NCBI GenBank assembly: GCA_030549495.1
Contig: JAUIRK010000726.1
Coordinates: 54,152-118,151 of the forward strand
DNA length: 64,000 bases
Direction of reading: 5' to 3'
Origin: Nectonema munidae
Taxonomy: Eukaryota > Nematomorpha > Nectonematoida > Nectonematidae
Shown here: piece by piece, positions 40,181 through 51,470 of the stretch
How positions within the stretch are numbered: position 1 is the stretch's first letter
Layout of the letters: each line of letters starts with the position of its first letter
Notes under the pieces: model-generated
The model's database searches: none
Seen by the model: only the letters and a program-made list of their open reading frames with translations
What the model was told of the DNA's origin: nothing
Position numbers and translations under genes: made by a program

Positions 40181-40291
40181 GAAGTGTGTAAGTACCTTTA
40201 CTGCAAAAGTTGTAAGAAGAATTCCATAGAAATGTACATATCTCCAGCTTTGCATGGAACGAATTGCAGTGACGATCTTCATTCTTTCATG
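40181..40291 (+). CDS. Metalloprotease exon: CxxLxC and PALHGTNC segment
   Basis: The exon is 37 codons in phase 0 between TTTAG (40180) and GTATAC (40292). It reads EVCKYLYCKSCKKNSIEM, then YISPALHGTNCSDDLHSFM. ADAMTS and related secreted proteases carry CxxLWC, about 15 residues, then A(x)GTxC in the disintegrin-like part. Both elements are present, with Tyr for Trp. The previous exon ends ...NNDIQ in the same phase. The following GxC/WCxxGxC exon and any thrombospondin repeats were not found downstream within the window. Confidence 0.75.
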
Positions 40292-42570
40292 GTATACAAT
40301 TCTTTACATATAAATACTGGAAACCTCGATTTTAACAAAAAACACGAATCATAACGAAATATTCACAGGCCCAATAGAAAGTCGTCATTGCCGGTTAATA
40401 TACAACTCGCATTAATAAAAAAAAATAAACTTTCTTTTTTACAAACAATTTTTTTATTAAAACATATGTTTTCTTGAGAACATGCGGAAATTCCAGCAAT
40501 TTTTTACGAAAACGCCAATAAATACATCGGCTTCGAAATATTGGTCTCACATTCTAACTTGTATACATGGGTTAGGGTTAGTGCCATTATTCCTATACAC
40601 ACATACAGATATATTATATATATAAACAAATAGATATACGCATTTATAGTATACATGAATGCTTCTTAACAACTTTTATCAGAACCGAATTTTTGAATCC
40701 GTATAAATCAGGAAACAATTTGAGACCAACAACGAAGAATTTTATGCACTGGATTGCGCAACAGTAAAAATTTGGTTATCAATATTTTCATTTATGAAGT
40801 TGGATGAATGAGTATATGTTTGAAATTTTTTAAATATATTTAATTGACATTTATTCATAAAAAATCAGAATTTCAAGAACATTTCTCAAATCTTTCAGTG
40901 TTTTCTGAGATTCATTATAAGCATTTGGAAAAATAAAGGTATTCTAAAAAAGGAGCGCTAGAAAAATGCTGCTTATCATAATGTTCTAAACAGTAATTCA
41001 AAAATCGTTTCTAATCTGTGACTCTTTTTAGTAGTACAAAATCTAGCATGACGCCCACCCTTGTAAGCCTTCAAAAGAAGTACTCACTTTCAATAGCTCA
41101 GATGCAATTTAAAGTCGATGATAAAAGAATGAGAATATTTAGGGCGATTTCTTGGGGAAATCCAAAAACATTTTGGTCGAGTAATTAGAGCTGTTGAACT
41201 GGCATTGTTCCTACTAACCCCCTGTTGAGCTGTTGTTAATGAGCTACAAAAAAATAAGTGATTTAAAAACTAAAAGTTTTTTTTATATTTTGATTAAAAT
41301 TTTTTTTTTATATTTCAATTTTATTTTTTTTAAAACAAAATAGGTCTTTTTTTTTTTTATAACTTAATGATCTGTGCAATTCGATCTCAAGATAATTAGG
41401 CTTCTTGAGTAGTAGTGTCTTGAGGCCAAAATGGTATGAGTTGAAAATGCCCATAAATGCGTTATCAAACATTTATTGAATTCCTCTTGATATCTACTTT
41501 TTCTTTCCAATTGTGCACACGGATGTACACGAGCATGTGTATGACAAAACCTCGGATATAAAACAAAAATACTTAAGTACCACAAAAAATTTCCTCCAAA
41601 TCTTGGACCTTTCGGTGAACCCCAGATAAAAGCTATTGCCTCTAACGGTCATGACGCGCAGTATGTGTGGTTAATATTATTTAATATTTATCATTTATTT
41701 CCATACTCTATAATATATAATAAAAACGGAATGAATGATTGGTTCGTTCTTCTAACTTTGCTTGTTTCAATTATACACTCATTTATTTTAATAACTGCAA
41801 AAATTCTTCTTAGTCCCACGTGTTTCCTCAAAATTTTCCAGCAGGATGATATAATGAACATTGGTAGATTCCGAATAGTTTCATCGGTGTAAAACCCAAA
41901 CTCACTTATAAATCCATATTACTGAGAAGTTAATAAACGTAATCAATCATTTGAATTAGAATGAACAATATTAAATATATTTAAAAAATATTTAAGATTG
42001 TCAAAATAATCTTATGTTCCAATTCTTCACGAAGAACAATGGTGAGGATCGTTATTTCCTGTAAATTATTTATCTATAAGAAAACATTGTTTACATTTTA
42101 TAAAAAATGCTCTGTATTTGACATTTATTTGATTAGATTTACTATACAATTGTTTTTTTCTAATAATCCCTTTGAGTGGTGTTAATTTTTATGTTTAAAT
42201 TTTAGTGCTAAACTTTCATATCGAATCCTAAGCAATACCAAACTTTTTTAAGTTTTTGGGGCATTTTTTCGTTCAATTTTTCGAATTTGCTGTAGTCATG
42301 TTATACATGAGTTTTCTCGACCATTCTCAAATAATTTTATCTTCAACAAAATTCCAAATTTAATTTCATAAAAATGCTCTTAAATTTTTACGCAATCTTT
42401 ATATCTACAAAAGTACTCATTTAGAATTTGAAAATCTTTTGGAAAAGTTGACATTTTACAATTTTTGAAAATTCAGATCTATGGATGATTTAGAGTTGTC
42501 AAAAATAAGATAAAAACTCGGAAAAGTGTATGATAGAGGTATTGCAGGGTGAGGTGAGAAAATGTCGCGC
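40292..42570. other. Sequence after the last recognised exon; nothing firm
   Basis: Further exons of the metalloprotease may lie here, but none could be supported. The open frames at 41364-41585 and 41665-41892 lack any signature. The rest is AT-rich. Confidence 0.35.
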
Positions 42571-42572
42571 AC

Positions 42573-42735
42573 CGTTAAAAAGGGCGCGTGAGTAGGGTTG
42601 GTTAGATGCTGGATTTGATAACTCAAGGTCTTGGGTTCGATCCCGCATCAAGCCTGCTTTCCTCATAGTTCGATACAAGCGGCGCAATTGTGCCCTCTCG
42701 ATGAAAACACCCGCCTGTACCTACCTACCTTTACC
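42573..42735 (+). repeat. tRNA-derived SINE
   Basis: The segment GGTTCGATCCC (about 42635-42645) is an exact pol III B box. An A-box-like stretch, TAGGGTTGGTTAGATG, lies 40-50 bp upstream, at the spacing found in tRNA genes. The body continues well beyond a tRNA (GTTCGATACAAGCGGCGCAA, then CGATGAAAACACCCGCC) and ends in short tandem TACC units followed by TTTACCTT. This is the head-body-tail layout of a SINE and does not fold as an intact tRNA. Surrounding DNA is markedly more AT-rich. Confidence 0.6.
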
Positions 42736-44916
42736 TTAAAATGTTGCATGCTATTATCTGAGTGTAGATCATTCGGATTTATGGTTTTTAGTGATTTCCT
42801 TACACAATCCTTATAATGTTACTTTCAAAAAACCTATTTTAAGAAATTGAATCCTTCTATTCTTTCCTTGTCTCTTCTTGCAATGGAATTTTAAAAAAGT
42901 CAGCTTTAGGCTTTATACATTATATATTGAAGATATTTTTAGTGTTGAAGAGAAGAGAGAAAATTTTCATTTAAATCAATAATACAATAAAAAAATAGTA
43001 TGATAAAAAAAATAAAAACTATGATTTAACAGTGGTCACAAAAAGTCAGAAATGACCGCTATATGGCAGGTATATTAAAATTATGCACAAAAGTGGAACA
43101 GTCATAAAGTCAAAATAAAGTATTGAGAACTTATTTCAACAAGTATAATAAAAATTGAAATTACATATATTACACATTGTAAATATTTATTCTGATTTAT
43201 TCAGTTGTGGAAGGAATTGTAAACGGTAAAAGTAAACATATCCGCGTTTTCTTATTGTTTATATTATATTTGTTTAGAAATGTTTGAAAGGAAAATGCGT
43301 CAAAAAGACCAAGTATTAAAATTCTAAATCCCAAAAAATGGCCAAAAACGATCAAGATGCTGATTGAAAACAAATTATGAAAACAATATTTATGTACATG
43401 CACTACAATATATAATATATTATATCCAAAATGTCTGTAATGATGGATTTTTCGCTTTTTGATATAAAATTTCTCTAAATCATTGCATAAATAGTGTGGA
43501 CTTGTTTTGAAAGATATAGTTATAATTTTACTATAAAGCTTCATAACTAAATGCAATCGTTCAGAGATGCTTGAAATAAACTTTCAATGGATTATATAAT
43601 AACCATATGAAAATCGTCCACTATGAAAGCATGATTCTTCTTCTGATTACAATTTTTTCAAATATGAAAGTGAACTATATGCTACAAGAAGAGGACCGAT
43701 AGAGCAGGGGGTCATTGACTTTTAATTTGCCTTTTAATGGCTGCTTTTTTAAATAAATGTCTCTATTTTAAGCCTCATTATTAAAGCAAAATTACAAAAA
43801 TAAGGAAAAAATATGACATGTACCTTACTTTTGAATTTCTTAGCTCACACGTTTCACACTTTAGACGAGGTATAACAAACAGAAATTTCTTTAAGTTAAA
43901 GTCAACCACAGCCATATTTTTGCTCATCGGCATTCAAAACAAAATGTATTGGATGTGGAATTTGCTGTCCTTAACGATCTTTTTGAGAAGTTGAACATTT
44001 TTTAATCTGAGTCTACTACAGTCATGTAATGGACAAAAATATCTTTACAATTGTTGCTCCAAATTAAATACTTTCACCAAATAACTTCAAGAACTTTTTA
44101 GTATTTGATAATTGTATCCTTTCAGGTTTGTTTTTTCACGCTTATGAAATTGGAATTCAAAGAACAGCAACGATAACATATGGTAGATGAGTTATGCGTT
44201 TGTTTATCTTTAGTTTAGAATGGCCTTTGGATACAAAATTCTTCCCCAAAATTCGTCAAATATTTCAAACTAAAAAATAATTGTTATTATATCACATTAC
44301 CTATATGTTTTATAATTTCAAAATATAATGTCATTTTTCCAATTACAAACTAAGAATATCGGAACTAATGTGTACCAAATTTTGTAGCTTAATTCACGAT
44401 GTCTTTAGGAAGTTTATCAGACACTGACTATACCCAATCCACTTCTTTCTAAACAAAATTTAAGAGGACAAATACACTTGTAGAAAAAATTCTTCTAGGA
44501 TAAAATCTCCTGAAACAAAATTCTGGGTAGGACAAAATCTTTTAAGATTAATCCGCGTAGTTGAAAAACCTCATAAATACATATTTTTCTGGAATTTTAT
44601 TAAATATTTCTGTGAGTTAGTATTTTTTAGTTATTGGAATCGCATCCAATAGAGCAAGAATAATCTTGCTTAACTGGAGTGATGATCGGTATGTCTATAT
44701 CTGGTTTCGACAGTTTAAGTTAAAAGACTCATCATTTGTGATAATCGCATCTCTTTTGTTAGTTACAAATTTTGCTAGGATAAATTCCTTTTGAAAGCTC
44801 ATGAAAGCATATTTATGGGTTTATACCCGGAAAAAACAATTTGTAGGTACATAGAAATTTTATATAAAAATCTAGAAAATCAATTTTATTTGAAATCTAA
44901 TTAGTTCAATAAAGGC
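42736..44916. other. Intergenic, AT-rich, nothing recognised
   Basis: No gene or transposon signature. The open frame 43197-43556 on the minus strand is Phe/Ile/Tyr-rich and fits no family. Confidence 0.45.
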
Positions 44917-44941
44917 ATTCAACAATATACTACAATAGAAT
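44917..44941 (+). promoter_or_regulatory. Upstream box shared by the receptor genes (copy A)
   Basis: ATTCAACAATATACTACAAT then AGAAT, 135-160 bp before the start codon at 45076. Related copies occur before the other two receptor genes (58223-58250 and 52634-52658, minus strand). Shared position and sequence suggest a promoter element, though it could simply be residual homology from duplication. Confidence 0.45.
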
Positions 44942-45075
44942 CCTCATTATTCATTCCATAAGACGTACATAGTATCTATTGTAACTTTAAAATGCTAATT
45001 ACTTAATTTCCATTTCCTATATCAAAGTTATACATCGAACACACAAATAAGTTGGAAGTTGGCCCTTAGAAAGGC

Positions 45076-46113
45076 ATGCAAAATAAAAGTGACTTTTTAA
45101 ACATCTCCATCTGTTTTGATCATTTGAGAGGTGAAGAATATCGTTTTCGTAAAGTTTACGCGACAAAAGTCTTGCCCTTCTTCTTGCTCCTTTCTCTCGT
45201 CATCACCATACCCTCCACAGTGATATTTGCGAAGCTACCCAAGAACGCCGTCTATTTCCTCTTGCTCCTCATTTCAATATTCATCCTCGTCATCAACGCA
45301 AATCTCTTCCTTTTTCCCTTTCTCGAAGTTCTAGGCAAGAACTATCAAAAAGAAGTATTTTATTCGCACAGCTGGGTCTTTTTTACGCACAAATTGGGCT
45401 ACCTCTTTCAGTACTCAGCGAAAAACACAACCGGCTTCCTAATCCTCTACTTAACCTGGCATAAATACACGTGTTTTAGCAAAATACCTCATTCCTTGAA
45501 AAGATCCTTTCTGTGTGTCCAGCTTGCCTGCGTTTCTGCAATCATATTCTTTCTCTACCTTCCTTCGTATAAGTGGTATGAAATTAAAAGTGTAGAGTGT
45601 TCACAAACACGACTTTATTTTGCAGACCAACAAAATGATAATGGCGAGATTTTTAAAGTTTACGAAATTCTTCGAGAGTTTTTCTGTCGTATTCTGCCTT
45701 CCATAATGATCTCCTACTTCTCAATCAGAAGCTCAATTTCATACATTAAGTTCGTTAAGGTTCATAAAGCCATTATTAGCACTGTTTCTTCCAGTGCGTT
45801 TACCGTGTCTAACAATAGAGTTTCCTCTTATCAAAATCGCTCCAAAATGCTTCAAACAGAAAAAAATATTTTGAATCCGCATCGTTTGGTATTTTTCATT
45901 ATATTTCTCAGCGTATCCTATACAATTTGTGTTTTCCCAGCTGGCATCGGATCAATCATGATCCCAATATTTCCAAGTCCACAACTCTTTGCCGCTGTGT
46001 ACATTCTTCAAGATTTTATCGAATCAATCTTCTACCTCCTTTTCTTTTACATGTATCTCTTCATAGACAGTAAATACCGAAATGATTTGTTCACGTATTT
46101 ACATATAAGCTAA
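45076..46113 (+). CDS. Seven-transmembrane receptor-like protein A (345 aa)
   Basis: An intronless gene for a multi-pass membrane protein, probably a receptor at the cell surface. Seven hydrophobic segments are visible, starting with FLLLSLVITIPSTVIFA after a conserved RKVYATKVLP. Next come YFLLLLISIFILVINANLF and a third segment ending LTWHKYTCF, in the place of the DRY motif of class-A receptors. ECSQTRLYF provides a possible extracellular Cys, and the last segment ends FFYMYLFIDSKYRNDLF where class-A receptors have NPxxY. The classical DRY and NPxxY residues are not kept. The ATG at 45076 aligns with the starts of B and C. It is the most diverged of the three. A lineage-specific chemoreceptor or peptide-receptor family is my inference; no ligand can be named. 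Confidence 0.75.
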   Translation: MQNKSDFLNISICFDHLRGEEYRFRKVYATKVLPFFLLLSLVITIPSTVIFAKLPKNAVYFLLLLISIFILVINANLFLFPFLEVLGKNYQKEVFYSHSWVFFTHKLGYLFQYSAKNTTGFLILYLTWHKYTCFSKIPHSLKRSFLCVQLACVSAIIFFLYLPSYKWYEIKSVECSQTRLYFADQQNDNGEIFKVYEILREFFCRILPSIMISYFSIRSSISYIKFVKVHKAIISTVSSSAFTVSNNRVSSYQNRSKMLQTEKNILNPHRLVFFIIFLSVSYTICVFPAGIGSIMIPIFPSPQLFAAVYILQDFIESIFYLLFFYMYLFIDSKYRNDLFTYLHIS

Positions 46114-47496
46114 AATCTTTCAATTTGAAGAAAGATTTGGAAGAGTAGAATAAAAATTTTGATAGAAATTTGAATAAACCTACAAATTTAATTCGACACT
46201 TACCAGAAATAAAATTTACAATTATTTTAAGAACTCATGGAAGCACTGCGCACTAACTTATCTTAGTGCCCTCCCCCAAAAAGGATCTGGTACATATATG
46301 ATATTTTGCTTATATAAAATGCCCTGTCGTATGATGATCAACTTATTGCTTCTACGTAGACTTAAATAGGATAGATTCCGACTTCAAAACACGTTTCTTT
46401 GTAAATATTTTGAAACTCTGATCCACTTCTTCTTCTTCTTCATCATCTTATCCCTAAATGGGGGATGAAACTCTGATCCACTACGCATCATAAAAACGAT
46501 ACCCTTCACCATAAAAAAAGGTTAAAAGTTGTTTAACTTCAGACCAACTTGAAGATGAGTGCAGCGTATTTCAACCAGTTATAGAAAAATTTTGCGAAAT
46601 TTAATACAAAATCGAATGAGTTAAATAAAAACTGATTTAATCTCAAAAATAACGCGTTTTGTTTCAACAGTTGGTGGAGCCGAAATTTTAAAACAAATTT
46701 TTATAAAAACTCTGACGACAGGACATTCGAGTTCTGTGGTTGCATGCGCTTTTTCTGCCTTTAAACGAGTTGATTCTTGTAATCGAAAAACGATGACATC
46801 GTATTCAGAATCTCAGTTGACTTTAATTCACTTTGAAAGGAATTACAGTTGATGAATTTGTTTAAAAAAATGGGAAAATTGTGTCAATAACGTTGTAAAA
46901 TGAAAATGATTTTGCGCCCACGCTTTCAACAATGGGTCTGCAAAAAATTTCATGGTTTTTCAATAGATATCCTATTTAATTTTGGTCATTTAATTTTTTA
47001 AATTTATTAGAATTTTTTTTTTAAATATATATAATAACATTTCACATAAGAATTTAACATTATGTATTTTATGACGGATAGATAAAGAATTTTTTGGCCC
47101 CACTGAGTCAAATTCCTGGTTACGATATTCGTTCATTGTCTATCATAATCTCCAAATAATAATTAAAACAGTACACTATTTTTAGTGTAAATGCTTTAAC
47201 TTTGATTGATAGAGTGTTCTAGTCATTAAGACATGGGCAAAGTGATTCTTGATTAATTTTACATCAAAAGCAGGCTTTTATTGATATTAAAGTAGTCATG
47301 AAGTATCTTCAATGAATGAAATTTAACGTTGAAATCTAGACTATGAGCCTTTTGTATATTGAACAACAAGAATCAATCAATAAACATATCGAAGTTTCAT
47401 AACAATCACAAAGTGGTTTAAAAAAAGGGAATATAGATGAATAGTACAAAGCAAATATGGAAAAAAATAATAAACAATAATGCTATAACATTGGGA
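46114..47496. other. Intergenic, AT-rich
   Basis: The 16-bp phrase GAAACTCTGATCCACT occurs twice 40-50 bp apart around 46420-46485, flanking a (TTC)n run. No gene was recognised. Confidence 0.45.
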
Positions 47497-47624
47497 TTTT
47501 TGTTCTTTGAATTGATGAAATAACAGATAAGAAAAATAAAGGAATTGGAGTTAAAGTTTCCGAATTAATTTGAAGCTTATGGATTCTTTTAAGGAAGGTA
47601 TGCTTCGAAGAAGCCCAAAAAAGA
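47497..47624 (+). repeat. 128-bp direct repeat, copy 1
   Basis: From TTTTTGTTCTTTGAATTGAT to AAGAAGCCCAAAAAAG this matches 48941-49067 with about half a dozen differences. The boundaries are sharp: sequence on both outer and inner sides is unrelated. Confidence 0.85.
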
Positions 47625-47709
47625 AGGAAGAGATAACTTCGATTATCTCTGTCCAAAAAACCACTAATTGATTAGTAATGACTACTGATATATTTGTCAG
47701 ACTTACAAG

Positions 47710-47950
47710 TTTTTATTTGTTAATACTGTTAGTTTAATTTGAAACTTATACAAACAAATCTGTTAAGTACAGAGATTTTACTTGTAATTACTATCACTCC
47801 CATTTGTAACAGACACAACCAAATTTGTTTTATTCACAAATTATATTTGTAATTACTAATACTTCGACTTTAAGAGACGCAATAAAATTTGTTTAAATCA
47901 CCAATTATATTTATATTTACTAATACCTTGAATTGTAACTGTTAATATTA
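47710..47950. repeat. Short diverged tandem array (~66-bp unit, about 3.5 copies)
   Basis: Units share TTTGTAATTACTA(T/A), then a C-rich stretch, then TTTGTAAC(A)GA, then AAATTTGTTTT and ATTCACAAATTATATT. The array lies between the two 128-bp direct repeats. Confidence 0.6.
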
Positions 47951-48637
47951 GCTTTGTTAATTTTGTTAATATTACAAAAAACTCCGTTATAATAAGATAC
48001 TAATATTTTATACTTTATATGGAATTTGTGGGTTCAAAAAATATACTAATGCCCCTACTCTATAATGAAAATTTATCACCCTATCTTTAATCATAAAATC
48101 AATTCTTTAAAAATTAAAAACTATTGTAAAATTTAAATTTTTACGATATAATTTAAAAATTGAAAAAATATAAATATAAGCAAATAAGAATTTTATTGTA
48201 AAAAGCAGTAATGATTATTTAAAAATCATTTTTCGTTTAACTCTCTTTCGAGTTTATAGGTAACATTGAGAATTTTCTTTATGTTTTGTTCTTTATCTTT
48301 CAAGCCAATTAACATGTTTTGGATAAAGCATAGTGTTTTTTTGACACATTTGGGAAACTCAAGGGTAAAACAAAAGCACGTTAAAACAAGTACTTTAAAC
48401 ATACTCGTATTGCATCATTTACTTTTTTATCAAACTCATCTGTTCTTTATATACAGATGCGTTCATCAAGTGTGTCTGTCTACAAACATAAGTTGCAAAG
48501 AGATTATTTACAAACTCTTAAAAATGAAATACAAATATGATTAGTAATTATAACTAGTTATTTTTTTCAGTGCAGTAATTCTATTTTTTTCTGGATTTTT
48601 AATATTTTTCATTATTTCCATTCATTTTAATATACAG

Positions 48638-48957
48638 ACCTCCTAACTCCGAAGTCTCAATTTTCAACAACTTTTTGACTGACGTATTTACGAAACATTC
48701 TTTCTCAAAATTCTCCATTGCTTGTGACGATTTTAATATTAATTTATTTCATTTCGATAAAAATGTCAATAATTTGAATTTTATTAATATCCTTCAACAA
48801 TTTGTCATTTTCCCTACCATAACAAAGAGCCCTCGTCCTACCTCTTCTTCATCTACGTTGATTGATAATATTTTTATAAACTTTAACTTCTCCTATACCT
48901 CGTATAATGTTATTACCGATATCTCAGACCATTTTCCTAATTTTTGTTCCTTGAATT
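48638..48957 (+). mobile_element. LINE endonuclease fragment
   Basis: The frame reads IYRPPNSEVSIFNNFLTD, then CDDFNINLFHF, then RPTSSSSTLIDNIF, then ITDISDHFPNF. These are the C-terminal landmarks of the AP-type endonuclease of CR1/jockey LINEs (YRPPNS, GDFNINLL, T..SSTLIDNIF, SDHFP with the catalytic D and H). Usual GDFN has become CDDFN. The frame runs straight into the second 128-bp repeat at 48941, so the LINE sequence is cut at that boundary. Confidence 0.75.
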
Positions 48958-49067
48958 GATGAAATAGAGATAAGAAAAATACAGGAATTGGAGTTAAAGT
49001 TTCCCAATTAATTTAAAGCTTATGGATTCTTTTAAGGAAGGTATGCTTCAAAGAAGCCCAAAAAAGA
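48941..49067 (+). repeat. 128-bp direct repeat, copy 2
   Basis: See copy 1 at 47497-47624. This copy immediately follows the truncated LINE endonuclease and precedes the (TTC)n tract by about 130 bp. Confidence 0.85.
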
Positions 49068-49198
49068 TTGCAATATCTAATGTGTGAATATATGCATAAT
49101 ACAAAGTCTTTTTGGCATTAAACGAAAGAAAATTCGGCAATTTAAAAAATATACCAATTAAGAGAGAGATTATAATAGAACAATTTAAACCCTAAAAA

Positions 49199-50019
49199 TT
49201 CTTCTTCTTCTTCTTCTTCTTCTTCTTCTTCTTCTTCTTCTTCTTCTTCTTCTTCTTCTTCTTCTTCTTCTTCTTCTTCTTCTTCTTCTTCTTCTTCTTC
49301 TTCTTCTTCTTCTTCTTCTTCTTCTTCTTCTTCTTCTTCTTCTTCTTCTTCTTCTTCTTCTTCTTCTTCTTCTTCTTCTTCTTCTTCTTCTTCTTCTTCT
49401 TCTTCTTCTTCTTCTTCTTCTTCTTCTTCTTCTTCTTCTTCTTCTTCTTCTTCTTCTTCTTCTTCTTCTTCTTCTTCTTCTTCTTCTTCTTCTTCTTCTT
49501 CTTCTTCTTCTTCTTCTTCTTCTTCTTCTTCTTCTTCTTCTTCTTCTTCTTCTTCTTCTTCTTCTTCTTCTTCTTCTTCTTCTTCTTCTTCTTCTTCTTC
49601 TTCTTCTTCTTCTTCTTCTTCTTCTTCTTCTTCTTCTTCTTCTTCTTCTTCTTCTTCTTCTTCTTCTTCTTCTTCTTCTTCTTCTTCTTCTTCTTCTTCT
49701 TCTTCTTCTTCTTCTTCTTCTTCTTCTTCTTCTTCTTCTTCTTCTTCTTCTTCTTCTTCTTCTTCTTCTTCTTCTTCTTCTTCTTCTTCTTCTTCTTCTT
49801 CTTCTTCTTCTTCTTCTTCTTCTTCTTCTTCTTCTTCTTCTTCTTCTTCTTCTTCTTCTTCTTCTTCTTCTTCTTCTTCTTCTTCTTCTTCTTCTTCTTC
49901 TTCTTCTTCTTCTTCTTCTTCTTCTTCTTCTTCTTCTTCTTCTTCTTCTTCTTCTTCTTCTTCTTCTTCTTCTTCTTCTTCTTCTTCTTCTTCTTCTTCT
50001 TCTTCTTCTTCTTCTTCTT

Positions 50020-50049
<30 letters not shown>
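49199..50049. repeat. (TTC)n microsatellite, 851 bp, uninterrupted
   Basis: About 284 perfect CTT/TTC units without visible interruption. Poly-Lys and poly-Phe-type open frames through it are artefacts. The homopurine/homopyrimidine strand pair could form triplex DNA. It ends 26 bp from the stop codon of the hAT fragment on the minus strand. Confidence 0.97.
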
Positions 50050-50050
<1 letters not shown>

Positions 50051-50075
50051 TAATGAGGCAAGAAATAAATTGTTA

Positions 50076-50560
50076 TTAAATCTTTGCAAACTCTTTTAAA
50101 TACTCCTCAGAGTCACTCTTCTTTACATATTCTGATAAACTTGATAAAATAATCAGATTTCTTTTTCTTTCATGGAGCATTGTGCTTCTTTCATTGGTAA
50201 AAAGTCTTTTTAGTGTTGAAAAAGACCTTTCACACGTAGCAGTGCCAATTCCAATAGGTGAAGCTTCTAAAAGTTTGAATAATCTTCATGAGGTAAATTT
50301 AGTTAATTATATTAGTTACCTAGGAACAGTTTGAAAACATTGGGTTGCGCTTCTCTATAAGGGCCAAAAAGTTTTAAAATGTCAAGAAACTCCTTATGAT
50401 TAGTAGAAGAAAACTCTTTCAATATCAAATTCTTTGCAACTGAAAGCTCGCTTTTCAATGTTTGATCACTGACAATTTTCAGATCATCTATTAAACATGA
50501 ATGTTCAAAAAAATCATTTATTTTGATATAGAGAATTTCGAGTTTTTAATCTTTCTTGTT
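50076..50560 (-). pseudogene. hAT transposase C-terminal fragment, with one intron
   Basis: On the minus strand the 3' exon (50266-50076) reads EASPIGIGTATCERSFSTLK, then RLFTNERSTML and ends VKKSDSEEYLKEFAKI. CERSFSxLKRxxxxxRSTM is the hallmark of the hAT C-terminal dimerisation region. The preceding exon piece (about 50480-50320) reads SVAKNLILKEF and FGPYREAQPNVFKLFL. A 53-bp intron at 50267-50319 with GT and AG ends joins NVFKLFL to EASPIG in phase 1, restoring the usual hAT spacing. The catalytic core and N-terminal zinc finger are missing, so this is a 3' remnant. Confidence 0.75.
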
Positions 50561-50873
50561 GAATGAACCTTGTGCATGGTTGTAATATTATATAAAACAT
50601 ATTTTCACATAAAGTAATTTTAAAAAATGCAATTGAAGAAATAAAATTAAGGTATCATAACCATGGCAAGTAGAAACACAAGGGATCAAAAAATAAAAAA
50701 ATGTTTATAATAAAAAACCACTATTAACTCTCATAAGACTCTAGTAAATCCTTAGTCATGATTAGCGAGTCTAGGCCAAAGGCTTGAGTGGAATATTGTA
50801 AAATCCGGTCTTAACTGTTTTCAATACAACTTTTTCTCCATTAAAATAAATACAATTTACATTAGTTCTAACT
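50561..50873. other. Flank of the hAT fragment, nothing recognised
   Basis: AT-rich. It may include remnants of the missing hAT coding part, but no clear motif was read. Confidence 0.35.
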
Positions 50874-51393
50874 CAGTGTTTCCCAAATTGTGTGTCGCGA
50901 CACAGTAGGGCGTCTTAAAAATATTCCAATTGTGTCGCGAGATTTTTTTAGAAATAATAAAAAGATACAGTTATGCCTCAATTAGCACGACTTCTATTAA
51001 CGCGATTATCGATTAACGCGGTTCAATTATTAAATTTTGAAAGCTTTCTGTTTTCTTTCGGCATTAACCGAAATCAAATCCAAAAAGCGAAAAAGACTTC
51101 TCGGAATTGATGATGAAATGCGAGTTTGCTTGTCGTCCCTGGACCCTCGATGGAATTTAATTTGTTCTCGAAAGCAAACTCATTTGTCACACTGAATAAA
51201 ATTGTATTGTTGTTGTTGCGTGTTCGCCCAGTTTCCTTCTGTTGCTACTTTAATCGTAATGTTTAATGGATTACAAGGATACTGTTAATTATAATACTTC
51301 ATTTTATAGTTTTTTTTTTAAATATTTGCTTGGTGGTGTCTCGCGGAATTTTTCTATGTAAAAAGTGTGTCGCGGCTCAAAAAAGTTAGGAAA
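50874..51393. mobile_element. hAT-type non-autonomous element with 8-bp target duplication
   Basis: The left end CAGTGTTTCCCAAATTGTGT runs on into GTCGCGACAC. The right side has GTGTGTCGCGGCTC followed by AAAAAAGTTAGGAAA, an inverted relative that has lost the outermost CACTG. The flanks carry TTCTAACT (50866-50873) and ACCTAACT (51394-51401), a 6-of-8 match consistent with the 8-bp duplication made by hAT transposases. The 520-bp interior has no coding capacity. The element lies just beyond the 3' end of receptor gene B. Confidence 0.7.
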
Positions 51394-51470
51394 ACCTAAC
51401 TTTTCGAGAGAGCTCTTCCTTTTCGGCTGCTCTTGCTTAAGCTTTAAAAGTAGAGAGTAAATCAAATTGA

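Noticed and set aside
42573-42650. Intact tRNA gene
   Set aside because: The B box is exact, but the A box, acceptor pairing and downstream body do not make a proper cloverleaf. The SINE explanation fits better.
43197-43556. 119-codon minus frame
   Set aside because: Composition follows AT-rich DNA, with no domain, signal or membrane pattern consistent with a family.
45076-46113. Assignment of the receptors to a named peptide-receptor family
   Set aside because: The segment pattern is receptor-like, but DRY, NPxxY and other family-specific residues are missing, so a specific name would be a guess.
49192-50061. 289-codon poly-Lys frame on the minus strand
   Set aside because: It is the translation of the (TTC)n tract and shares no feature with a real protein.
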